A DNA stretch of 64,000 nt from contig CAJNDS010000510.1 of the NCBI GenBank assembly GCA_905221605.1, positions 17,501 to 81,500 on the forward strand. Reading direction: 5' to 3'. A program made the position numbers and the translations under genes. Below, one piece after another: positions 10,947 to 19,599 of this stretch (positions within the stretch are counted from its first letter, which is position 1; each line of letters opens with the position of its first letter). This stretch comes from Symbiodinium natans (Eukaryota > Sar > Dinophyceae > Suessiales > Symbiodiniaceae). The notes below the pieces were generated by a model. That model made no database searches. It worked only from the letters and a program-made list of their open reading frames with translations, and was not told the origin of the DNA.

Positions 10947-11761
10947 GAGTCCCGACGTCCTCTTAGAAAGGCCCCCCACAAGGTGTGCTTTTGCGAAATT
11001 ATTAAATTCACGCACGACATTCACTGCTTTCATTTCGTTTGTAATTCAAAACGCTTTCTCTTCACGGATATACTAGAGAGCGCAGTGGAATGTAGAATGA
11101 AGACAGGCCGTACAATGTTCTTGTTCATAGCGTCCGGGAATTCACGATAATTATATGGATGTTGTACGTGCTTTTTTCCCTTCACGCGTTCAACCATTAC
11201 GTACACTGTTTCTTAAAATATGCCAAGAAAACAAAAATTAAAAGGCCGTATAAGTATATTCACAATCCAAGGTTAAGACTATTAAATGGACTTATATTTT
11301 TCATTGGCTTTCTGGTTCATGTCGTTCCCAATCTCACTAATTTCATGCGATCGTTCATTTCACTCACTCACTTATACACATGCCTGTTCCACAACAGACC
11401 GAGGCACTAGCTTGAGACCAAAACAGGAGGCTCCAACAAGAAGGTTAGGGACTAGGGAGTTTGGCATTTTGGGTTTAGGGCCGGTTAGGGTTTAGGGGGG
11501 GTTGGGTTTGGGGGATATGGGTTTGGGGGCTTTCTCAGACAAATAGATTTTCACGGCTGAGCAGGCCACAAACCTGAGACCAAGTGAGGAGATGAGGAGG
11601 CTCCCAAAGTACAAAAATGAAGAAACACCCTCCTCAACCCGAAACCCTTCCCTTCATCCTCAAGTCTAAACCCTAAACCCTAAACCTGATACTACATACT
11701 ACCAATAGCCCTTTCAGATTTCAGTTGTCCTCCAAGGAACAGCAAGTGAGCCGAGCGCTAC

Positions 11762-11832
11762 CTCAGTAGGCGTGTCCTCTGGGTCCCAGCAATTGCGGAG
11801 GACTCGCAAATGGTCGTTGTCAACCTCGTGAT
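11762..11832 (-). CDS. Putative internal exon, unknown protein
   Basis: The minus-strand exon starts after CCACAG, which follows a CCCTAAACCCTGAG block, and ends GAG|GTAGCG with a canonical donor. It reads HEVDNDHLRVLRNCWDPEDT. Here the upstream intron presents the CCCTAAA orientation to the spliceosome; CTAAAC could act as a branch-like site. Confidence 0.5.
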
Positions 11833-12145
11833 CTGTGGGCTCAGGGTTTAGGGTTTAGGGTTTAGGGTTTAGGGTTTAGGGTTTAGGGTTTAGGGATTTC
11901 GGGTTTCGGGATTTAGGGTTTAGGGTTTAGGGTTTAGGGTTTCGGGTGGTTTCGGGCTTTAGGGTTTAGGGCTTTTGCAGCTCAAGGGGGTTAAGGATTT
12001 CAGAGCACAAAGGCATCGAAGGTAGATGGCTCCACCCCTCTGCACTTGCTTAGCACGACTAAACATCACAGCGTTGGCACTCGACCCCTCAACCCTGAAC
12101 CCTAAACCCTAAACCCCAAACCCTCCACCCTAAAGAACCCACAAA

Positions 12146-12244
12146 GCCCGAAACCCAACACCACGCAGATCCCTAAACCCTAAACCCTAAACCCCAAACC
12201 CTAAAGAATCCCCCCCTTGCCTGAAACCCAACACCATGCAGATC
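12146..12244. repeat. Telomere-like block flanked by 26-bp direct repeats
   Basis: The copies at 12,146-12,171 and 12,219-12,244 (GCCYGAAACCCAACACCAYG plus CAGATC) differ at two positions. Between them are 47 bp beginning with CCTAAACCCTAAACCC. The layout matches the two flanked blocks in the GRF-PARP gene at 30 kb. Confidence 0.7.
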
Positions 12245-12332
12245 ATGGATTGCGCAGCTGGGCCAGCTCTTCGCGCAGCGTGCGGCGTTCTTCAAGGAAG
12301 GCCCCTGGAGCTCCATGCTCGCCAGGTGGATG
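12245..12332 (-). CDS. Putative exon with helical C-terminus
   Basis: The minus-strand frame reads HGAPGAFLEERRTLREELAQ and then LRNP before TGA. This is a charged helix, probably coiled coil. The TGA overlaps the duplicated 26-bp segment, so it is either the real stop or lies in an intron. Confidence 0.45.
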
Positions 12333-12559
12333 CTTCCTTTTGGGGGCTTTAGGGGTTTAGGGGTTTCGGGTTGAGGGTTTAGGGTTTGGGGTTTAGGGTT
12401 TCAGGTTTAGGGTTTAGGGTTTAGGGTTTAGGGTTTGGGGGTGTCGGGGCTTCGGGTTTAAGTCGTTTATGGGTTCAAGGGGGTTAGGGCTGAAAACGGC
12501 TGGTAGGGTTTACATGACCTATACAGCCTCTGGGGCTGAAAGTGCAGGCTCCTAGGGCT

Positions 12560-12884
12560 TTGGGGGCTCAGGCCCGACCGTTGCAACCTTCAACCTCTGT
12601 GCTGCGGAGATTCCTTGGAAGATACACCAGCAGAGCAACTTGTCACCCGGCCACGAGTCTTGTAGCACGTACTTCAGATGCACCGACCTGGAGGCGTCTA
12701 CTGTGAAATTGAACGCTTCGCTCGAATTCTGAGCATCCTCACATGGCCGGCACTTGTAGTTGTTCGCGTATGCATCTTGGAGGGAGCCGCGGTCAGCTTC
12801 CCAGAACCAGGTCTGAGAAAGGTCCAAGAGGCAGTCGGCGCCCCGGGTACAGTTCAAGGACAACTTGGCATCGATGTCCACATC
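12560..12884 (-). CDS. Putative ectodomain exon with LCWC motif
   Basis: The exon is about 325 bp on the minus strand and starts after a CCAAG|G acceptor. It has sequons NCT and NSS, several cysteines (NCTRGADC, CRPCEDAQ) and a terminal LCWCIF segment matching the exon at 10,653-10,803. It is one of the longest islands and the composition is convincing. The 3' boundary is approximate. Probably part of a large extracellular protein; no named domain is recognised. Confidence 0.6.
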
Positions 12885-12976
12885 CTTGGGGACCAAATGA
12901 GCCCCCAAAACTGGGGTCAGACACCGTATACTACCATAATTCCTACTAAGCTACATGAGTCCATCAACCCTTCTAG

Positions 12977-13174
12977 GCTTTCATAAGTCGCCAAGGATCC
13001 AGGAGGACAACGTGGATCTGCTCTTGCTCAAGAGCCGCGGTGCTGTTCTCCGTCAGCTTCACGTCGAGGCAGACACGCTCATCGGGCTCCCGCGTCGCGT
13101 CAGGGATCACCAGCAAGAAGGCTGGCTTGCGGTCCCAGCCTCGAAAAGCACCGGAGTAGTAGTCTGCGAATGAC
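12977..13174 (-). CDS. Putative exon, unknown protein
   Basis: It starts at ACCCAG|G and reads SFADYYSGAFRGWDRKPAFL, then LVIPDATREPDERVCLDVKL, with a NST sequon. It is strongly protein-like with alternating strand-type pattern, and a possible GC donor sits near GGATCCTTG|GC. It probably continues the same minus-strand gene as 12,560-12,884. Confidence 0.6.
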
Positions 13175-13289
13175 CTGGGTGTTGGGGGGGGGGCCCTCAG
13201 AAAACTTAAGTTCTTACGGCTTTTGATACGGGAAGTATGTAGGGATGAATAAGGGTGGCTAACACTTCAAAAGGATGCTCAAGCCTAGC

Positions 13290-13481
13290 CCCTGTGACAG
13301 TGACAGTAGGGCACACTTTGGACCAATCTCGCCATCTTGCCAGCTCACTTCCGCATGCTCCTGCACGATCAGCGCGAAATCCGTAGTCTGTTCCGCCTCT
13401 GGCGCACCGCCTTCCAGACATCTCGCATGGGACAAAGACAACCTGAGCTGCTCCTGGAACTTTTGAAAACATTCCGAGTCC
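13290..13481 (-). CDS. Putative exon, unknown protein
   Basis: After a TTTAAG|GG acceptor the minus-strand frame reads DSECFQKFQEQLRLSLSHAR and later TTDFALIVQEHAEVSWQDGE. This is good protein-like sequence. It is the likely neighbour of the exon at 13,530-13,666. Confidence 0.55.
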
Positions 13482-13529
13482 CTTAAAGAACCCAGGCGAC
13501 TTAAACAATACATTCAAGAGCGGTCCAGC

Positions 13530-13666
13530 AACCCAGTTGCTCCGCTGGAGCCTCCCTGGCGGTCGGCGTAAATCAGGCACTCGCCTGTCCCAAACTCTTC
13601 CCGCGCCCGCGCCACTGAAGGGGTCATGGCAATAGTGCCACCATCCTTGTCGTCCATGATAAAAAC
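13530..13666 (-). CDS. Putative exon, unknown protein
   Basis: It starts CAAGAG|G, reads VFIMDDKDGGTIAMTPSVAR and continues AREEFGTGECLIYADRQGG. A GT donor is available near ACTGG|GTTGCT. The upstream flank is a CTTAGGG-variant block (13,678-13,740). Confidence 0.55.
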
Positions 13667-14160
13667 CTCTTGCTGTTTTAGGGTTTAGGGCTTAGGGTTA
13701 GGGCTTAGGGCTTAGGGCTTAGGGCTTAGGGCTTAGGGCTTACGGGCACCAGCTGTTCATGCGTCTTGGCGCAGCAAGTAAACTATTCGTGATCTGGGGC
13801 GCTTACCAAAAACCCAGAACGAAATCACTCTTGCTAGACAAAGGGGTCTGGGAAAGCAAAACGCAATGTCATCATATCAAACCCCTCAAATGGACCTTTT
13901 GATGACCTGTAAAATGCTAGGCAACCTCGATCCTAAACCCGAACCCTAAGCACCCCTATGCACCCCGTTGCGGCCCCCGATGATGGTGAACTAGTGGACT
14001 GCCAAAGAACCCCTACGCAGAAGTTCAACAAGTCCTGCTCGCGCACGCGCCCCGCAGACCACGCACATCATCCCGACGAGCGGAGAGCACGTTCACAGAA
14101 CGTCCGAGAAACGTAAGAAATGAGAAGCTCATTCGTGCAACAAATAACGTTCATTCAGTC

Positions 14161-14242
14161 GCAGCAGCGACGACGACGACGACCACCACCACCACCACCA
14201 CCACCACCACCACCACGACGACGACGACGACGACGACGACGA
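14161..14242. repeat. (GAC)n(CAC)n(GAC)n microsatellite
   Basis: A compound trinucleotide tract: CGA/GAC units, then about 13 CAC units, then GAC units. All frames stay open because of the period of three, and the long minus-strand frames across it are therefore not evidence for a gene. Confidence 0.95.
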
Positions 14243-14249
14243 CCCCAGC

Positions 14250-16270
14250 ACATATGTGCATGAAGCGCAACGACGACAGACCCATAAAGAAGACGAGTGC
14301 AGACCCAGCGCTGCGCTGCACGAGTCAAAAACCCGGAAAGTTGCTCCAACACGTGCAACTGGATGAGCAATGAGAACATCACGCACTCGCAGTCCAGGAG
14401 CATGTCACATGCCTCAAACCCAACTGCTCGCATCCCGCGAAAGCGTGCCCAGCAGGGCCACGAACATGCCCGGAAAGAGTCCGCATGGCTCATGGGGGCA
14501 CGCAGCCCTCACTCCCGCCACGACTGGCGGCGGCTGCCACAACGGCTCTGACGACACTACTGCACGCAGAAAGTAGATGCTGGACGGGCGCTCTAGCAAC
14601 TGCTGCTCTATTCACGGGCCAGGCACCCTAAGGATTTAGCGCGCGAGAGACAGACTCTTCCCGATATGCCGATCCCCATGATTGTAAGTCTTCCTTCCTC
14701 TTCTCCGACTCTAAGAAATGGTCACGGAAGAATACCTCACTTCTTAGCAAATACGAGATCCAGGCTATTCCCAACATGCTGCCTCTTCTCTCGCAGCCCA
14801 GGAAGGAAACAAAGATGGTCCCTTTTGTGGGATCGAATAAGAAAACGGTGCCGAATGTCCAGGGTACCATGCTGTAGAGAATTTGCCCATAAGGGTCTAT
14901 ATTGGGTTTTAAGGGGTTTAGGTTTTAACATTCAGTTTTAAGGCGTAGGCTCACGAAAAAAAAAAACCTAAACTGAATTGTATGAATCATTACTGGCGTG
15001 CCCTTGTCTGTATCCAGTATAAGAAGGGGGCTCCTGACAAGACCCCCAACGCTGTAGAATGTCCCCTTTGCACAGTCCCGTTTAGGGTTTAGGGGTCTGT
15101 TCACAAACCCTAAACCTTAAACCCTAAACCCTGAGCCCTAAAGCCGCCCTCACAGTTTCAAGACCCAAGACGATGCTCTTGGAACCTAACCTCTATAAAC
15201 CCTAAACTCTAAGCCCTAAACCCTAAACCCTGACCCCGAAACCCTGAACCCGAAACCCTGAAGCCCTAAACCTGAACCCTAAACCCCGAAACTGGGCCTG
15301 GCCTCAATCTCTGAGCCAACACTCATATTCTGCGGGGTGGCGTCGAGCCCCAGATGCAAGACCTACGCGCTTGGGGTGTGGTTTGAAGTTCAGGGTTTCA
15401 GGTTTAGGGTTTAGGGTTTGCTGGGTTTCAAGTTTGGGGTCTCGGGTTTACGGCTTGGGGCTTTAAGGGTGTGGGATTTAAGGCTTCTGTGGGTTGGGGC
15501 TTCAAGTTTGGGGTTTGAGGGCTGGTTCCAACTGCCCCGCCCCTGTGCCGCCCACAAAAGAGACTGTAAAGGCACAAAGTCCCACACCAAGGCACACCGT
15601 AAACCCTAAGCCCTAAACCTTCAGAGGAGTCTCTGCAAGCAGATGCCTTCAAAAGCAAGCTTCAGGTCTTAAGGTCGCTCCTTGGGGAGCACGTGACTCA
15701 TGCATCTGGGAAAGCCGGTTGAGGGCTTAAGGATTAAAGTAGGGCGTCTTCCGGTGGAGAAAGTACAAAGGTTTTGGGCACTAAATACTTGTAAACCGGT
15801 CCGCTCTCAACATGTGGAGTAACCCTAAACCCTAGACCCTAAACCCCTAAACCCTAAACCCTAAACCCCTAAACCCTACACCCTAAACCCTAACCCTGCA
15901 TGTAAGGAACCACATTGTGACAGGCAGCCCCAAAGGTGCAAAGCCTTCCGAGCCCTGAGTGAAGGCTTGAGGTTGTAGCTTCCCTCCGCACATCTGAGAC
16001 TCTAAACCCTAAACCCTAAACCCTAAACCCTAAACCCTAAACCCTAAACCCTAAACCCTAAACTCGAGTGGCTCTAGTGAATCGCCCTTCCCGGGCCACC
16101 ACGCCGATGCTGAACATCTCAGAAAGGAAGCATAGAACCCAAAGAGTCGGGAGCGAAGCATCATGCGGTTTAGGGTTTAGGGTTTAGGGTTTAGGGTTTA
16201 GGGTTTAGGATTTAGGGTTTAGGGTTTAAGGTTTCGGGTTTCGGGTTTAGGGTTTAGGGTTTAGGGTTTC
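14250..16270. other. Sparse region with telomere-like blocks
   Basis: 14,250-14,880 is unique sequence with no convincing exon. Telomere-like blocks lie at 15,080-15,300, 15,380-15,520, 15,820-15,900, 16,000-16,063 and 16,168-16,270. An island at 15,296-15,390 is open and protein-like on the plus strand (contains CGVASSPRCKTYALGV), but the strand is not certain. Confidence 0.5.
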
Positions 16271-16274
16271 TTGG

Positions 16275-16372
16275 TCAAAGCTTGTTCAATTTATACATGT
16301 GTCTGTGGCTTGTGTCGTACAGCTTCTCGACATAATCTGCCACATAGGCGTTTGCATCTGATTCAATGCACC
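16275..16372 (-). CDS. Putative exon starting on a TTTAG acceptor
   Basis: Coding sequence begins directly after GGGTTTAG, so the acceptor is part of the telomere-like repeat. The frame reads CIESDANAYVADYVEKLYDT and reaches a TGA at 16,277-16,275. It may be a terminal exon, or the stop may lie inside an unrecognised intron. Confidence 0.5.
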
Positions 16373-16417
16373 CTAAACCCTAATTCCTACACCCTAAAGC
16401 CCTCATGTCTAGCGTGC

Positions 16418-16507
16418 CTTGGTGGGTTCGGCAATGTCGTCGTCGAAGATGAAGATGAGGAAAGCCTTCACGCTGTAGTCACCATCCTCCCACACCACCT
16501 CGTGCGT
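16418..16507 (-). CDS. Putative internal exon, unknown protein
   Basis: It follows CTAACAAG and ends ACCAAG|GC, a possible GC donor. It reads THEVVWEDGDYSVKAFLIFI, then FDDDIAEPTK. It is strongly protein-like. The gap to the next exon-like island is only 45 bp and mostly CCCTAAA-type; joining these exact ends would shift the frame, so one boundary is wrong or the islands are not adjacent exons. Confidence 0.5.
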
Positions 16508-16959
16508 CTTGTTAGGGGTTTAGGGTTTAGGGTTTAGGGCTTAGGATTTAGGGTTTTGGGGTTTCGGGTTTAGGGTTTAGCGTTTAGGCTTTAGGGTTTA
16601 GGGTTTAGCGTCTAGGGTTTAGGGTTTGGGGTTTAAGGCCAAACCCTAGACCCTTAAAGTCTAAACCCTACACCAAAAAACATGAAACCCCAAACCTAAA
16701 CCCTACACCCCAAAACCCGAAACCCTAGACCCTCAACCCCAAAACCCGAAAGTTTCGGGCCGAAACTCTAAACCCTAAAACCTAAACGTCTACACCCCGA
16801 ACCCCTAAACCCAGTGTGGAGCCTCGCAGCCGCAAAACCTTCATGTGCTTTGCCGTAACGTAAGAACCCCAAAAACTGCTTTGGTCTTCGTTCCCTTTTT
16901 CGGGAAGCACTCTTTCAGGAGCTTTGGGGGCATAACCTAAGAAAAATAGAAAACAGGGT

Positions 16960-17156
16960 TTAGGGTTTAAAGGGTTGAGGGTGTGGTGTTTAGGGTTTAG
17001 GGTTTAGGGTTTAGGGTTTAGGGTTTAGGGTTTGGGGTTTAGGGTTTAGGGTTTAGGGTTTAGGGTTTAGGGTTTAGGGTTTAGGGAGTTAGGGAGTTAG
17101 GGAGTTAGGGAGTTAGGGTTTAGGGTTTAGGGTTTGGGTTTAGGGTTTAGGGTTTA
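16960..17156. repeat. Telomere-like block with AGGGAGTT sub-array
   Basis: A GGGTTTA block in which 17,090-17,120 has switched to an AGGGAGTT octamer repeated four times before reverting. It shows how variants are amplified within a block. Confidence 0.85.
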
Positions 17157-17164
17157 TTTGTTCT

Positions 17165-17245
17165 AGGACTCCTTGGAGGATTCCTGCGGTAACCTTCAAC
17201 AGACAATGGAGTGCCCACTTCAGTCGGGCAGGGTGTACAGGGTTT
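17165..17245 (-). CDS. Putative Cys/Pro-rich exon fragment
   Basis: The minus-strand frame reads CTPCPTEVGTPLSVEGYRRN, in the style of extracellular CxxCP modules. The plus strand is also open, so support is weak. Confidence 0.3.
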
Positions 17246-17292
17246 TTGAGGCTTTTTTAGGGCTTGGGTTTCAGGGTTTGGGGTTTGGGGTT

Positions 17293-17389
17293 GGGATGTT
17301 CCCCCTTATACTAACAGTCCTGAATAGGGATTCTAGTAGGGGGTACTGGAATCCCTACTAAGGACTGGTAGTATAAAGGGGAACATCCC
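17293..17389. mobile_element. 97-bp palindromic element (MITE or fold-back)
   Basis: The arms 17,293-17,334 and 17,348-17,389 are inverted copies of 42 bp with about five mismatches. Each begins GGGATGTTCCCC and ends at TAGGGATTC. The 13-bp loop is between them. No ORF. Confidence 0.8.
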
Positions 17390-18269
17390 GAAACACTAGC
17401 CGTGGCTTAGATGGAATGCTTATAAGACAAAATGCCCGTACAAGTCGCGCGATACTTCCAACGGGGGATTTGAAGGACCCCGTGAACCGTGAAGGCAGCC
17501 TCAAAACATGATAAAACGAGGCCTGTTTCCCAAAAGATGGCTATTCCAAATATACCCCCAGAACACGGTACAATCCTTGAGGACCTTCACGAGGAAACCC
17601 TAAACCCGAAACCCGAAACCCCGAAACCCTACATGGTTGGGGTTGTCAGGGCGAGCTGGCTCGAACCCAAAACCTGTGGAGCGAACTCACAGCTCCTGTC
17701 GGGGGCTAGTGGGTTTAGGAATTTCGGGTTTAGGGATTTAGGGCTTAGGGCTTAGGGCTTAGGGCTTAGGGCTTAGGGTTTAGGGTTTAGGGTTTAGGGT
17801 TTAGGGTTTAGGAGTTCTTTTTAAGGCTTCTTGTGTTTTAGGGCTTATAGGGTGTTCAGGGACAGACAAGACCTTTAAAGCCCAGCAGCAAGGGGCGGAA
17901 GGATGTCGTAGTCGTGCCCCACCCCTCAAGGGCAGCACTCCCGGAGGCCCTTAACCCTTTGGGGGTTTAGGGTTTAGGGTTTAGGGTTTAGGGTTTAGGG
18001 TTTAGGGTTTAGGGTTTAGGGTTTAGGGTTTAGGGTCTAGGCTCTAGGCTCTAGGGTCTAGGGTCTAGGGTCTAGGGTGTTGGGTTGAGGGCGTAGGGTC
18101 TAGGGAGTTTGTTTCACTAGGGGCAGAAGGCCCCCGACCTAAAACCCGTCAACCCCCGTGAAGAAACCTTCAAGTCCGCGAACTGAAAAACAAGAAGCTG
18201 AACCCCCAAACCCCAAAAAGCCGTAAAACCTAAACCCTAAACCCTAAACCCTAAACCCTAAACCCTAAA

Positions 18270-18420
18270 CCCCGTGCGCACACACCAAAGTCAGCCTTGA
18301 GTCGCGTTGGTCTTGTTCAAGACTTCGATCGTGGCCACGACAGCTCCGCTGGAAAACGGGTCGCGAAGCACAGCGATTGAGAAAAAGCTGCCTTGACTTC
18401 TCCACAGGGTGAAACACTGC
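18270..18420 (-). CDS. Putative exon with glycosylation sequons
   Basis: The minus-strand frame reads CFTLWRSQGSFFSIAVLRDP and VVATIEVLNKTNATQG (sequons NKT and NAT). The composition matches the extracellular-type exons to the left. A second frame is also open but is less protein-like. Confidence 0.45.
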
Positions 18421-18536
18421 TTTGAGAAAAAGTTCAATGAGAGCTGAGCTATATATACATGCATATGTAGGCTGCAAGGTGCTTGACCCTGAGGATTTAA
18501 AAAAAAAAAACACGCAAGAATCTGACAAAACCCTAT

Positions 18537-18681
18537 CTGGAGGTTCAGGGTACGTAGTAACCCAGTCATGACTGCACTTATAACCCAACGATCACCCTCT
18601 TAGGGTACTGAAGGGGCTGAAAAGCGCTTATAACTACACTTATCATTGGGTTATAAGTACCCTAAACCCTGAACCTCCAAG
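18537..18681. mobile_element. MITE-like element, family A, copy 2
   Basis: Outer inverted ends CTGGAGGTTCAGGGTA and TACCCTAAACCCTGAACCTC (continuing CAAG). An inner inverted pair, CTTATAACCCAAYGAT, makes a long hairpin possible. It belongs with 620-800 and 46,990-47,084. Confidence 0.65.
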
Positions 18682-18849
18682 TAGACTGTGTAGGTGCTTC
18701 GGACTCCGAGATCAGGGTAGATCTAAGCCCTACATCCTAAGGCGTTTGGATTTTGGGGGCTTCGGGTTTAGGGTTTAGGGTTTAGGGTTTAAGGGTTTAG
18801 GGTTTAAGGGTTTAGGGGTTTAGAGCTCGGGTGGATTTTGAGAGTTTCC

Positions 18850-18998
18850 CCCCCACTCCCCTCCGCTTGGCGTAAAGGGCGAGACCAAGTTGCAATTGCC
18901 CCAGTCGCCGCAGTCTTGCAAGTCGCGCCCCTCATACACCTCGATGGATTTTCGAAGGAACCTTGCACAAGAAATCACAGAACGAACTTGCGACGTGA
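18850..18998 (-). CDS. Putative exon after a TTTAG acceptor
   Basis: GGGTTTAG|GG precedes the minus-strand frame FTSQVRSVISCARFLRKSIE, followed by VYEGRDLQDCGDWGNCNLVS. Cysteines and acidic residues suit an extracellular module. Confidence 0.5.
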
Positions 18999-19259
18999 AC
19001 CCTAAACCCTTGATAAACCCCTAATCTACCATTGGATCAACCCTGATAACCCTTGGCCCTCAACCCTAAGGCACAGCTCTCTTCCTCCGACCCTCAAGTG
19101 CTGTATCGTGTCGTGTCAACCACCCTTTCAGCCTAAACCTAAGCCCTAAACCCTGATTTTCGGGTTTAGGGTATAGGGTTTAAGGTTTGGGGTTGAGGGT
19201 TGAGAGTTGAGGGTTGAGGGCTGAGGGTGGCCGATCGAGACTGCGGGTTCCAGGAATGA

Positions 19260-19475
19260 AGCCCATAGTATTTCGATTTAGGGTTAGGGTTCAGGGTTCA
19301 GGGTTCAGGGTTCAGGGTTCAGGGTTTAGGGTTCAGGGTTCAGGGTTCAGGGTTCAGGGTTCAGGGTTTAGGGTTTAGGGTTTAGCTTTAGGGTTTAGGG
19401 TTTAGGGTTTAGGGTTTAGGGTGTAGGGTTTAGGGTTTAGGGTTTGGGGTTTGGGGTTTAGGGTTTAGGGTTCAG
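19260..19475. repeat. Mixed TTCAGGG/TTTAGGG block
   Basis: About 215 bp in which runs of TTCAGGG alternate with runs of TTTAGGG. Variants are clustered rather than scattered, which points to local amplification (slippage or unequal exchange) of mutated units. Confidence 0.9.
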
Positions 19476-19504
19476 TTTGGGTCCTGGGCTCCGGGGCTTA
19501 GGAC

Positions 19505-19594
19505 CCTCAACCTCGAGCAGAGGGGCTGGACTCCCTGGCCGCGGACCAGAGTAAGCAGCACCAGCCACAAGCGCCAGGGAGGCCAACCACGCAT
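19505..19594 (-). CDS. Start exon with signal peptide
   Basis: ATG at 19,594-19,592 opens exactly 30 codons before a GT donor (TTGAGG|GTCC). The peptide MRGWPPWRLWLVLLTLVRGQ has a basic n-region, a hydrophobic core and a plausible cleavage site after GQG. The minus-strand ectodomain-like exons at lower coordinates (18.9, 18.3, 16.5, 13.6, 13.1, 12.7 and 10.7 kb) are candidates for the rest of this gene, but phases were not chained. Confidence 0.5.
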
Positions 19595-19599
19595 GCTAT

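Noticed and set aside
14129-14493. Ser/Trp- and Arg/Gly-rich minus-strand frames
   Set aside because: They depend on the GAC/CAC microsatellite.
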